The notes under the pieces are model-generated. The model worked only from the letters and a program-made list of their open reading frames with translations, did not search any database and was not told the DNA's origin. A DNA stretch of 64,000 nucleotides from Clostridia bacterium. GTDB taxonomy: Bacteria > Bacillota > Clostridia > Oscillospirales > SIG627. The DNA is taken from positions 186,001 through 250,000 of the forward strand of contig JAFWZW010000010.1 of the NCBI GenBank assembly GCA_017517325.1, in the 5' to 3' direction. The translations under genes were made by a program, and so were the position numbers. Of the stretch, positions 1 to 9,688 are shown piece by piece. Every line of letters starts with the position of its first letter. Position 1 is the first letter of the stretch.

Positions 1-1438
1 CCTCAGGCTTCTTTGCCTTCAGGCGGTAGCGGCGGGGGGGATGCTCCACCTTTTCTGCTTTGGGAAGCTTTTCCATTTTGCCGCTGGCAGTGAGTCTCTC
101 CTCCAGCGCCACAGGTGCCATATAAGAATGAGCGCGGCGGGTCACCATATCATCCTTCAATTCAAAGGAATATACTTCCTTGCTGTCTCTTACGTTGGTG
201 CCCATATAGACCTTGTACGCACCCTTTTCCAAAACAAAGGCGCTCTTTTCGATCTTGCCTAAATCGTCAAAGGAAGCAAAGGAGCGAATGTCAAAGGTCA
301 GGGTCAGCTTTTGGCTTTCACCGGGCTGAAGCTCTTTGGTCTTCTTAAATGCGGTAAGCACCTTTTTCGCCTTACCCAAAAGGCCCTGAGGTGCGGAAAG
401 ATAAAGCTGAATGACTTCCTTTCCTGCAAAATCGCCCGTATTCGTTACCGTAACGGTGCAGGAAACGGTGTTCTTCACCAGAGCAAAGTTCTCCTCCTTC
501 AAGGAAAAGGTAGTATAGCCCAGACCAAAGCCGTAGGGGTAAACCACTTTTTCGGGTGCGAAGGTCTCAAAATAACGGTAGCCCACGAAAATATCTTCTT
601 TATATTCCACGTAATCGTCAGAGGCAATATAGGTTTCGGTGGTGGGGTAATCTTCAATGGTCTCTGCAAAGGTATCCTGCAGATGGCCGGAGGGGTAGCG
701 CTTGCCGAAGAGGATCTCCACAATAGCTTCACCTGCAAAAGAGCCGCCGAAGCCGGGGTACAGAATGGCACCCACGGAGGGCTCGTCCTTCAACTCCTTC
801 AGACCCATAGGGCCGCAAATGCAAAGAATGGCAACGACCTTCTTAAAATCCTTACCAAGCTGCTTCAGCTGGGCGATCTCGCTGTCAAACAGCTTGAAAT
901 CACGGAGCATACGGTCGCCGTCGGTGGTACCCTCGGTGGAGTAACGGAGAATGGCGAATATGGCAACGTCACCGAAGGCGACGGCCTCCTTATACATTTC
1001 CGCGGGAATCTCAAAGGGCTCCAGAGGAAGATAGGTGCCCACCTTTCTTTTTTCCATACGGGGAAGATCCAGCTTTGCTACCTCATCCCGTACCTTGCGG
1101 GATTCCTCCTTGGAATATTCGATCAGGGGGCGGAACAGCTCCAATTCACCCTTTTCAGCAGCCTTCTCCAGCGCATCGGCCAGAGAGGCCTTGATATCGG
1201 TAACGACGCTGCCGGAGCCACCGCCGCCGAAAATATATTCTCCGGCACCTCTGCCGAAAAGGCATACCTTGGCGCCCTTCTTTAACGGCAGAGTGCCCTT
1301 TTCATTTTTCAAAAGCACGGTGCCCTCAATGGCAGCTTCCTTGGAAACGGCTAAATGGCGGGGAGAAGCCGTAACGGTTCTTCCGTCCTTCCCCAAAGGG
1401 GCTACGGGCGCGTAACGAAATCTTGCAAAACGAGTCAT
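1..1438 (-). CDS. Glycoside hydrolase family 3 beta-glucosidase-like protein, 3' end outside window
   Basis: About 479 codons are visible, from an ATG at 1438 reading left off the window. After about 35 residues comes EGTVLLKNEKGTLPL, which in ordinary GH3 enzymes marks the start of the C-terminal (alpha/beta sandwich) domain. A glycine-rich stretch GGGGSGSV follows, and near the visible end a fibronectin-III-like region with NTGDFAGKEVIQLYLSAP. The C-terminal and FnIII-like domains therefore come first, and the N-terminal TIM barrel carrying the Asp nucleophile should lie beyond the window. This swapped order is known for some ruminococcal and other clostridial GH3 enzymes. The family hydrolyses terminal beta-linked sugars from oligosaccharides. 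No signal peptide is visible, suggesting cytoplasmic action on imported oligosaccharides. Exact substrate unknown. Confidence 0.85.
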   Translation of the reverse strand, partial: MTRFARFRYAPVAPLGKDGRTVTASPRHLAVSKEAAIEGTVLLKNEKGTLPLKKGAKVCLFGRGAGEYIFGGGGSGSVVTDIKASLADALEKAAEKGELELFRPLIEYSKEESRKVRDEVAKLDLPRMEKRKVGTYLPLEPFEIPAEMYKEAVAFGDVAIFAILRYSTEGTTDGDRMLRDFKLFDSEIAQLKQLGKDFKKVVAILCICGPMGLKELKDEPSVGAILYPGFGGSFAGEAIVEILFGKRYPSGHLQDTFAETIEDYPTTETYIASDDYVEYKEDIFVGYRYFETFAPEKVVYPYGFGLGYTTFSLKEENFALVKNTVSCTVTVTNTGDFAGKEVIQLYLSAPQGLLGKAKKVLTAFKKTKELQPGESQKLTLTFDIRSFASFDDLGKIEKSAFVLEKGAYKVYMGTNVRDSKEVYSFELKDDMVTRRAHSYMAPVALEERLTASGKMEKLPKAEKVEHPPRRYRLKAKKPE

Positions 1439-1468
1439 AACGTTCACCTTTCTTGATTCATTTTTCTC

Positions 1469-1497
1469 ATTATGCGTCATTTTATGGCAAAAATCAA
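1469..1497 (-). promoter_or_regulatory. Putative promoter of the GH3 gene
   Basis: On the minus strand TTGATT (1492-1497) and CATAAT (1469-1474) are 17 nt apart, about 30 nt upstream of the GH3 start. AAAGGTGA precedes the ATG as ribosome binding site. Moderate match to sigma-A consensus. Confidence 0.5.
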
Positions 1498-1532
1498 GTC
1501 ATAATAGGATTTTTTCAAGCCATTTTGTGCAA

Positions 1533-2300
1533 TTATAAGCGGAGCAAGTGGCGTGCGTTTTCGTAAAGGATATTTTCCGCATCACGGGTCGAAAGGCCTT
1601 CGGAAAGCACGTAGGAAATATATTTCCCCGGCTTTTCCTCCGGGTCACTCCCGGGAAAATCGGTGCCGAACAGGATCCGTTCGCTCCCTACCCGTGCCAC
1701 CACATCCCGCAGCATACCGGGGCGAGCGGCACCGTAAGCGGAAAGATCGGCCCAGACGTTTTCATTCCCCTTCATTTCGGCAATAAAATCCTCGTAAAGG
1801 CCGTAGCCGTCAAGGTGCGCCAATACCACCTTCAGCCCGGGGACCTGACGGATAATATGGCGGTTGTATTCCATATTCTTGGAAGGGTGGAGATTCACCA
1901 CCATATCCAGATCTCTTGCGCAAGAGAAGATCTCGGGGAGGCCCGGGTGGGTGTACTGAAAGCCCATCATATAATAGACCACCTCGCCCACAAGCACCCC
2001 ACCCTTTTCCTTGTGCCAAGCCAGTTCCTCGCAGGAAAGCTCCACGAAATCCGGATGGATCTGAAGCCCCGGCACGAAAAAATCGGGGTAGGCGTCGTGA
2101 AAGGCCCAAGTCTTGCGGTTCAGCTCCGGAATACGCCACCGAAACTCTTCCGCAGGCTTTTTATACATATCCAAATTGGAAAAGCAGCCTGCACAACCGC
2201 AGATCCCGTTTTTCTTCAGAACGGAAACGAAATATTCCGGATCGGTATTGTTTTGGTGAAAATCGTAGCCGGGGTGCAGGTGAAAATCAAAAATCTTCAT
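1533..2300 (-). CDS. Amidohydrolase-family metal-dependent hydrolase (TIM-barrel)
   Basis: 255 aa. The N-terminus has the metal-binding HxH of the amidohydrolase-2 family (FDFHLHPGYD, His7 and His9). Further on are VVLAHLDGYG (about residue 160, ligand His) and ILFGTDFPGSDP (about 213, catalytic Asp), in the usual order. The length fits compact members of this family, which includes decarboxylases, lactonases and deacylases; the substrate cannot be read from sequence. It starts 9 nt after the upstream lipoprotein and belongs to the serine dehydratase-lipoprotein-hydrolase unit. No signal peptide, so cytoplasmic. Confidence 0.8.
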   Translation of the reverse strand: MKIFDFHLHPGYDFHQNNTDPEYFVSVLKKNGICGCAGCFSNLDMYKKPAEEFRWRIPELNRKTWAFHDAYPDFFVPGLQIHPDFVELSCEELAWHKEKGGVLVGEVVYYMMGFQYTHPGLPEIFSCARDLDMVVNLHPSKNMEYNRHIIRQVPGLKVVLAHLDGYGLYEDFIAEMKGNENVWADLSAYGAARPGMLRDVVARVGSERILFGTDFPGSDPEEKPGKYISYVLSEGLSTRDAENILYENARHLLRL

Positions 2301-2309
2301 TGTGTTTGT

Positions 2310-3758
2310 TTAGTGGTCTTGGTTTTCCTCCACCGCCTGACCGGGGGTGGTGGGAGTAGGGGTCTGAAGACCGGGCAGGGTAATGCCCTCTTCAGCATCC
2401 AGATTGAAAGAGTACTGACAGGAAAGGCTCTGCCCCCCTGCGGTATCACCTTGCACCAGAACGGAGAAGGCAGTGAGCTTTCCGCTGGCGCGATCCAAGG
2501 TAAATACCCCCGAGCCCGTTGCGGTCACAGCGGCAGGATCCACCCCACCCTCGGGAAGAGAAGCCGCCATACGGCTCACAAGCTCTCTGACCCCCGCATT
2601 CTGCAGTGAGAAGGTGATAGAGGTCTTTCCGAGATCCTCTGACATATTCAATTCATTGAGGGAAGAAAGGGAGACCAGCATACCGCCGACCAGCTCCTTC
2701 CAGGGAGATGCGGCCGTTTCTCCTGTATTTTCCCACTTCTTTTCGCCCAAGATCACGTCGTATTCATTTTCGGTGCGGGCACCGTTCTGCTGGAGAAGCT
2801 GATAAAAGAGGCTCTCCTCTACGGGCACCGCCCCTTCCTCTGCAGGTGCAGGGAGCTTTTTCAGGCTTTGGCGGGAAAGGTAGAAGGTATCGGCATCGGG
2901 CTGATAATAGGTCCATTCACGGTGAAGGGCCCATTTGGCATCCCCCGCCGTCAGGGTCTCTGCGGAAAGGAGAGTGGCCTGCAGAGTATCAGTTTGCTCC
3001 AATCCCTCTCTGCCCGTTTCAATAAGATGAGGAATACGAATATCACTCAAAACCACGTGCTCTGCGGCGGGAATAGCAGGTTCTATGGACTCAGAGCGGT
3101 ATTCCTTCAATTCCGTTTCTAAAAGAAGGGTCGTCTCTTCCCCACCCAGCGTACCCGCTACCGTAAAGCTCTGCTTTTCCAGAAGCCCTTCCTCGCTGAT
3201 ACTGCAAACGCCCTCAAGGCTTTGGGGCACGAAAACGCCCCGTTCCGCGGGAACGGCGTCTGCAAAAAGAGCCAAGATCCCTTCATCCGCAAGGGTAAAA
3301 CCAACGGTCATATCTTCCTTTTCCAGGCCCGAGACGGCCTCCAAGGAAATAGAGGAAACGGGGAACCAGTAAGCCCCCATATATTCTTCTACCTGACGGG
3401 CACCGGTATCGGCGGCGAAATCACCAAGTCGGTTTTCCACGCAGATCCTGCCCTCGTTGTAATACAGCTTTTCGGTTCCCTCACGGGAGTAGGAGAAGCC
3501 GTCATACCCTTCCCGTACGCGCACAGTGGCAATGGAATCCACCTCTTCCTCACCCAAAAGCACCAGGGTCTCGAAGCGTGCGCTAACAAGCCCTGCGGTT
3601 TTGGAAAGAGCACGCTCGTATAGCTCTTCTGCAGAAAGCTTGGAAAGGTCCTCCTTTTCCCCGCCGTGGGTCTCCTTCGGCAAGGGGGCGGGGGCAGAGC
3701 AGGCGGCCAGCGCCAGAATCATCACAAGGGATAATAGTACGGCAAGTATTTTTTTCAT
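2310..3758 (-). CDS. Lipoprotein of unknown function
   Basis: 482 aa. The N-terminus is a lipoprotein signal: MKK, a hydrophobic stretch, then the lipobox LAAC with the lipidated Cys at about residue 20. The mature part is acidic and rich in beta-forming segments, with Thr-rich stretches and a Pro/Thr-rich tail (TPTPTTPGQAVEENQ). I recognise no domain. It begins 14 nt after the serine dehydratase stop and is followed 9 nt later by the amidohydrolase, so it is probably co-transcribed. Predicted to be anchored to the outer face of the membrane. The repeated comparison-like layout (two similar acidic halves) is only an impression. Confidence 0.75.
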   Translation of the reverse strand: MKKILAVLLSLVMILALAACSAPAPLPKETHGGEKEDLSKLSAEELYERALSKTAGLVSARFETLVLLGEEEVDSIATVRVREGYDGFSYSREGTEKLYYNEGRICVENRLGDFAADTGARQVEEYMGAYWFPVSSISLEAVSGLEKEDMTVGFTLADEGILALFADAVPAERGVFVPQSLEGVCSISEEGLLEKQSFTVAGTLGGEETTLLLETELKEYRSESIEPAIPAAEHVVLSDIRIPHLIETGREGLEQTDTLQATLLSAETLTAGDAKWALHREWTYYQPDADTFYLSRQSLKKLPAPAEEGAVPVEESLFYQLLQQNGARTENEYDVILGEKKWENTGETAASPWKELVGGMLVSLSSLNELNMSEDLGKTSITFSLQNAGVRELVSRMAASLPEGGVDPAAVTATGSGVFTLDRASGKLTAFSVLVQGDTAGGQSLSCQYSFNLDAEEGITLPGLQTPTPTTPGQAVEENQDH

Positions 3759-3772
3759 TACAGAATCCTTTC

Positions 3773-5203
<1,431 letters not shown>

Positions 5204-5226
5204 AACAGCTCCTTTCTACACTCTAA

Positions 5227-5256
5227 AATTCTACCATTATTAGAATGTTTTTGCAA
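5227..5256 (-). promoter_or_regulatory. Promoter with palindromic operator for the HTH-serine dehydratase operon
   Basis: Minus strand: TTGCAA (-35, 5251-5256), 17-nt spacer, TAGAAT (-10, 5228-5233). The -10 and spacer contain the perfect inverted repeat ATTCTA-N7-TAGAAT (5228-5246), spaced like an XRE operator. The expected transcript start leaves a leader of only about 20 nt. The longer string AATTCTACCATTATTAGAAT (5227-5246) shares its first 10 bases with an element upstream of serC (16114-16123). Confidence 0.6.
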
Positions 5257-5283
5257 TAGATTTTTTATTCTCTTCTCTAAATT

Positions 5284-5322
5284 AAAAAAGTGGCACACTT
5301 CAAAATGAAGTGTGCCACTTGT
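5284..5322 (-). terminator. Rho-independent terminator of the hydrogenase operon
   Basis: A 14-bp perfect stem AAGTGGCACACTTC / GAAGTGTGCCACTT with a 5-nt loop (5288-5320). Read on the minus strand it is followed by a T-run and lies 10 nt past the hydA stop. Confidence 0.85.
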
Positions 5323-5331
5323 TATTTCCGA

Positions 5332-7101
5332 TTATACTTCGGGGAAAGGAGTTCTCTTGGTGTAGTGGGTGTGGAGAAGCTCGTGAGCCAAGTGAGAGTT
5401 AGGCTCGCCCAGGAACTCATCGTAGAGCGCCTTGATCTGGGGGTTGTTGTGAGACTGGCGAAGAACCTGTCTTTCATCCTCAGAGTAGAGGGCCTGTGCT
5501 CTCTTTTCCTTGTAGGTATCTACAATGTCAAGATCCTCGTTGGGCAGGAAGCACTCACGAACGTAGGGCTGACCGCCACCGTTGATACAACCACCGGGGC
5601 AACCCATGATCTCGATAAAGTGATACTTGCTCTTGCCTGCGCGGATCTCGTCAAGCAGAACTCTTGCATTCTTCATACCGTGAGCCACTGCGATGTTGAT
5701 GGTCTGACCTGCCAGCTCAAGGCTTGCTTCCTTGATGCCTTCAAAGCCGCGGGCAGCTTCAAACTTCACGCCTTCGATCTCCTTGCCGGTGAGTACGAAG
5801 TGAGCCGTACGAACGGCTGCTTCCATAACGCCGCCGGTAACACCGAAGATCACGCCTGCGCCGGTGTACTCGCCAACGATGTCGTTGTCAAACTCTTCAT
5901 CGGGAAGCTTGGTAAAGTTAATACCGCTTCTCTTAATGAGTCTGCCAAGCTCTCTGGTGGTGATAACGGCGTCAACGTCTCTCAGGCCGCGGGTCTGCAG
6001 GGCTTCTCTGTCAGCCTCGTACTTCTTGGAAGAACAGGGCATAGCGGAAACCACGAACAGATCCTCGGGATTGATGCCAACCTTGGGAGCCCAGTAGTGC
6101 TTCAGGATCGCACCCATCATTTCGTGAGGAGACTTGCAGGAGGACAAGTGACCCAGAAGATCGTTGTAACGGATCTCTGCGAAGTTGACCCATCCGGGAG
6201 AGCAAGAGGTGATCATAGGCAGAGTGCCACCGTTCTTGATTCTGCCCAAAAGCTCGGTTGCTTCCTCCATAATGGTCAGGTCTGCGGCATAGTTGGTGTC
6301 GAACACCTTCTTGAAGCCCAGTCTTCTGAGAGCGGCAACCATCTTACCGGTAACGGGGGTACCGATCTTCATACCGAATTCTTCGCCCAGAGCGGCGCGA
6401 ACGGCGGGAGCGGTCTGTACCACAACGTACTTGCCGGCTGCCATAGCAGCGTCGATCTTGTGAATGTCGCCCTTTTCCATAAGAGCGCCGGTGGGACATA
6501 CGTTGATACACTGTCCGCACATGATACAGGGGCTCTTGTCAAAGGTTCTGTTATCAGCAGGTCCGATGATGGTCTTGAAGCCTCTGTTCTGGAAAGCGAG
6601 AACGCCGTCGCCGTGTGCGTTGGCACAACGGGCAACACATCTGCCGCAGAGCACGCACTTGGAGGTGTCGCGAACGATGGAGGGCGTTACGTCGTCATAG
6701 GTGGTGGGAGTCTGGGAGCCAAGGAACATATCTTCTCTGGCGCCGGTGAGCTTTGCCACGTGGAGAAGCTCGCACTTCTCGTTCTTATCGCACTGCTGGC
6801 ACTTCATAGAGTGGTTGGAGAGGAGCAGTTCAACGCTGGCTCTTCTGGCAGCAGTTGCTTTGGGAGAGGAGATGGTGATCTCCATTCCTTCACTTACGGG
6901 GTATACGCAGGAAGCCACAAGACCTCTTGCGCCGGTTGCCTCCACAAGGCATACGCGGCAGGAGCCTCTGTTGCACTCGCCGTGGTTGTATGCACAAAGG
7001 GAGGGGATCTCATAGCCGCAAACACGTGCAGCTTCCAAAATGGTCAATCCCGCTTCAACTTCGTAGGGGATGCCTTCAATTTTAATGTTAATTTTAGCCA
7101 T
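5332..7101 (-). CDS. hydA: [FeFe] hydrogenase catalytic subunit HydA (multimeric, NAD-linked type)
   Basis: 589 aa. Domain order: plant-type [2Fe-2S] ferredoxin (Cys36, 48, 51, 65); the His/Cys-ligated [4Fe-4S] motif NHSMKCQQCDKNEKC (about 96-110); two [4Fe-4S] ferredoxin motifs (CVLCGRCVARC and CIMCGQCINVCP); then the H-cluster domain with TSCSPGWVNFAE, MPCSSKKYEADRE and MGCPGGCINGGGQP. The C-terminal small-subunit region is present. The protein makes or oxidises H2 at the H-cluster in the cytoplasm. With HydB and HydC just upstream it fits the trimeric electron-confurcating/bifurcating enzymes that couple NADH and reduced ferredoxin to H2; bifurcation is inferred from subunit composition. 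The L1 motif has Ser after the Cys (TSCSP) where many monomeric enzymes have TSCCP. Starts 14 nt after hydB. Confidence 0.95.
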   Translation of the reverse strand: MAKINIKIEGIPYEVEAGLTILEAARVCGYEIPSLCAYNHGECNRGSCRVCLVEATGARGLVASCVYPVSEGMEITISSPKATAARRASVELLLSNHSMKCQQCDKNEKCELLHVAKLTGAREDMFLGSQTPTTYDDVTPSIVRDTSKCVLCGRCVARCANAHGDGVLAFQNRGFKTIIGPADNRTFDKSPCIMCGQCINVCPTGALMEKGDIHKIDAAMAAGKYVVVQTAPAVRAALGEEFGMKIGTPVTGKMVAALRRLGFKKVFDTNYAADLTIMEEATELLGRIKNGGTLPMITSCSPGWVNFAEIRYNDLLGHLSSCKSPHEMMGAILKHYWAPKVGINPEDLFVVSAMPCSSKKYEADREALQTRGLRDVDAVITTRELGRLIKRSGINFTKLPDEEFDNDIVGEYTGAGVIFGVTGGVMEAAVRTAHFVLTGKEIEGVKFEAARGFEGIKEASLELAGQTINIAVAHGMKNARVLLDEIRAGKSKYHFIEIMGCPGGCINGGGQPYVRECFLPNEDLDIVDTYKEKRAQALYSEDERQVLRQSHNNPQIKALYDEFLGEPNSHLAHELLHTHYTKRTPFPEV

Positions 7102-7115
7102 TTGTCCTTCCCTCC

Positions 7116-9005
7116 TTATTTCTTTACGATTGCCTTGAACTTACAGGATGAGAGACACATACCGCACTTCACACACTTCTCAGAGTCGATCTGGTAGGAA
7201 GGAAGCTTCTTACCGGGAGCGGTGTAATCAGTCTTCTGGATGGCGTCAACGGGACAAGATCTTGCACAAACGCCGCAACCGAAGCACTTATCCTGCTCGA
7301 TGGTATATCTCATCAGGTTCTTGCATACCTTTGCGGGGCATTCCTTCTTTTCAATATGAGCGATGTACTCGTCACGGAAGGAAGCCAGAGTGGAAAGAAC
7401 GGGGTTGGCTGCAGTCTGACCCAGAGCGCAGAGAGAACCGATCTTAATGGTGTTAGCCAGCTCTTCCAGCTCTTCCAGATCCTTCATGGTAGCCTTACCG
7501 TCGGTGATCTTTTCCAGATACTCAAGAAGGCGCTTGGTACCGATACGGCAGGGAGAACACTTACCGCAGGACTCGTCGCAGATAAATTCCATATAGAATT
7601 TGGCAACGTCAACCATACAGTTGTCTTCGTCCATAACGATGGCACCGCCGGAGCCCATCATAGAGCCCTTGGCAACCAGGTTATCAAAGTCGATGGGAGT
7701 ATCCAGATCCTTTTCGGTCAAGCATCCGCCGGAAGGACCACCGGTCTGAATTGCCTTAAACTTCTTGCCACCGGGGATACCGCCGCCGATGTCGTAAATG
7801 AGCTCGCGCAGAGTAACACCCATGGGGATCTCTACGAGACCTACGTTGTTGATCTTACCGCCCAGTGCGAACACCTTGGTGCCGCGGCTTCTTTCAGTGC
7901 CGTACTTGGTAATGGATTCTGCACCGTTGCGGAGAATGTAAGGAACGCAAGCCAGAGACTCTACGTTGTTAACGATGGTGGGGCACTGCCACAGACCCTT
8001 CACTGCGGGGAAAGGAGGACGGGGACGGGGCATACCGCGCTGACCCTCGATGGAGTTGAGCAGAGCGGTTTCTTCACCGCACACGAATGCACCTGCACCC
8101 AGACGGATGTGGGCACGGAAGGAGAAGTCGGTACCCAGGATGTTATCACCCAAAAGACCTATTTCTTCAGCCTGCTGGATCGCCAGCTTCAGGCGGTTTA
8201 CTGCAATGGGATACTCGGCACGAACGTAGAAGTAACCGTTCTGCGCGCCGATGGCGTAACCTGCGATTGCCATACCTTCAATAACGGCAAGGGGGTTACC
8301 TTCCAGAATGGAGCGGTCCATAAATGCGCCGGGGTCACCCTCGTCACCGTTACAAACCACGTACTTTTCTCCATCGGGCTGATCGTAAGCAAACTGCCAC
8401 TTTCTGCCGGTGGGGAAGCCGCCGCCGCCTCTGCCGCGGAGACCGGAATCCAGTACTTCCTTAATAACGTCGGCACGGTCCATCTTCAGAGCCTTTGCCA
8501 GACCCTGGAAGGCGCCGTCGCCCAGAGCTTCGTTGATGTCCTCAGGGTTGATGTTGCCGCAGCCGTGGAGTGCCACGCGAACCTGCTTCTTATAGAAGGT
8601 GATATCCTCCTGCTTTGCAACCTTTTCCTTGGTTTCGGGATCAACGTAAAGCAGTCTTTCGATAACCTCGCCGCCGATCAGGTCCTTCTCAACGATTTCT
8701 TCTACGTCGTCAATGGTAACCAGACGGTAAAGGGTATCTTCGGGGTAGATCTTAACGAAGGGGCCCTGAGAGCAGAAACCGAAGCAACCGACCTGGTTGA
8801 CGGTCACGCGATCGCAAAGGCCTTTCTCTTCAATGAGTTTCTTGAATTTTTCCTGAATTTCGGCAGAATTGGAGGACAGACAGCCGGTACCGCCGCAAAG
8901 AACCACGGCGCGCTTGCCTGCTTCACCCTTGAATTTAGCAGCCAGACAGGAAGAACACTCTCTCTGCTTTGCTTCCAGTTCTTCAAATGTTTTGATCTTG
9001 CTCAT
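7116..9005 (-). CDS. hydB: Hydrogenase flavoprotein subunit HydB (NuoF-like)
   Basis: 629 aa. The N-terminal thioredoxin-like [2Fe-2S] domain (about 1-120; CGGTGCLSSNS and QVGCFGFCSQGP) is followed by the NuoF core: GLRGRGGGGFPTGRKW (FMN/NADH site, about 190-205), GAFVCGEETALLNSIEGQRG, and the [4Fe-4S] motif ESCGKCSPCRIGTKRLLE. The C-terminus has two ferredoxin clusters (CFGCGVCARSCP and CVKCGMCLSSCK). It binds NAD(H), FMN and Fe-S clusters and moves electrons between NADH and HydA. Start ATG at 9005 overlaps the hydC stop by 4 nt (ATGA), indicating translational coupling. The extra N- and C-terminal clusters distinguish it from complex I NuoF and are typical of HydB/HndC. Confidence 0.95.
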   Translation of the reverse strand: MSKIKTFEELEAKQRECSSCLAAKFKGEAGKRAVVLCGGTGCLSSNSAEIQEKFKKLIEEKGLCDRVTVNQVGCFGFCSQGPFVKIYPEDTLYRLVTIDDVEEIVEKDLIGGEVIERLLYVDPETKEKVAKQEDITFYKKQVRVALHGCGNINPEDINEALGDGAFQGLAKALKMDRADVIKEVLDSGLRGRGGGGFPTGRKWQFAYDQPDGEKYVVCNGDEGDPGAFMDRSILEGNPLAVIEGMAIAGYAIGAQNGYFYVRAEYPIAVNRLKLAIQQAEEIGLLGDNILGTDFSFRAHIRLGAGAFVCGEETALLNSIEGQRGMPRPRPPFPAVKGLWQCPTIVNNVESLACVPYILRNGAESITKYGTERSRGTKVFALGGKINNVGLVEIPMGVTLRELIYDIGGGIPGGKKFKAIQTGGPSGGCLTEKDLDTPIDFDNLVAKGSMMGSGGAIVMDEDNCMVDVAKFYMEFICDESCGKCSPCRIGTKRLLEYLEKITDGKATMKDLEELEELANTIKIGSLCALGQTAANPVLSTLASFRDEYIAHIEKKECPAKVCKNLMRYTIEQDKCFGCGVCARSCPVDAIQKTDYTAPGKKLPSYQIDSEKCVKCGMCLSSCKFKAIVKK

Positions 9006-9493
9006 GCGTTTGCACCTCCCTCTGCGCGCAGTTCCTCGATGATGCCGGGAATTGCTTTTACTTCAACCTTGGGGTAAACCTTTCCGTTGATGGATACTGC
9101 AGGTGCGATACCGCAGGCGCCGATACAACGGAGTGCGTCGATGGTGAACATACCGTCCTCGGTGGTTTCACCGGGCGCAATGCCCAGGATCTCGGAAAAC
9201 TTATCAATGACCTGCTGTGCTCCCTTGACGTAGCAAGCGGTACCCAGGCAAACACCGACAATGTATTTTCCTTTAGGCTTGAGGGAGAAGAAGGAGTAGA
9301 AGGTTACGACACCGTAGATGTCTGCAACACTCACACCGGTCTTCTCGGAAACCAGTTCCTGAACCTCCAGGGGAATATAGCCGTATTCCTTCTGGATGTC
9401 GCTCAGGATCATCATAAGGGGAGTTCTTTCGCCGGCATAGCGATCACAGATCTCGCGGATCTTCGCTACGGCAGCTTCGCTTAAATGAGCCAT
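9002..9493 (-). CDS. hydC: Hydrogenase [2Fe-2S] subunit HydC (NuoE-like)
   Basis: 163 aa, the usual NuoE length. The N-terminal helical part has YGYIPLEVQELVSEKTGV; the thioredoxin-fold part carries the four [2Fe-2S] ligands as GVCLGTACYVKG and CIGACGIAPAVSING. First gene of hydC-hydB-hydA, with an AAGGAGG ribosome site before ATG 9493 and a promoter about 85 nt upstream. It passes electrons within the NAD-linked hydrogenase. Confidence 0.93.
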   Translation of the reverse strand: MAHLSEAAVAKIREICDRYAGERTPLMMILSDIQKEYGYIPLEVQELVSEKTGVSVADIYGVVTFYSFFSLKPKGKYIVGVCLGTACYVKGAQQVIDKFSEILGIAPGETTEDGMFTIDALRCIGACGIAPAVSINGKVYPKVEVKAIPGIIEELRAEGGANA

Positions 9494-9576
9494 GATAAGC
9501 CCTCCTTTTTAGTTTTTTATGTCTTTCGTTTGGGACGAAAAACATAATTAATAGTAATGATATTCATACCTTATCA

Positions 9577-9605
9577 ATTCTACATAGGAATGATCGGAAT
9601 GTCAA
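9577..9605 (-). promoter_or_regulatory. hydC: Promoter of hydCBA
   Basis: Minus strand TTGACA (9600-9605), 17-nt spacer, TAGAAT (9577-9582): a near-consensus sigma-A promoter with an ~80-nt leader. I looked for a Rex-type TTGTTAA..TTAACAA palindrome and did not find a convincing one. Confidence 0.75.
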
Positions 9606-9688
9606 GGATTATTTACTGAATTTGTGTCGAAAAACCTTCATAATCCAACAAGAATTTACATTTTCACCTAATTTCTTTAATACTTCTT

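Noticed and set aside
5290..9077. Very long open frames (635 and 573 codons) antisense to hydA and hydB
   Set aside because: They mirror the codon bias of the real genes; products lack any domain, while the minus-strand frames encode complete hydrogenase subunits with ribosome sites.
9494..9688. Rex operator or riboswitch upstream of hydCBA
   Set aside because: No convincing TTGTTAA-type palindrome or conserved aptamer fold; only a normal promoter is visible.
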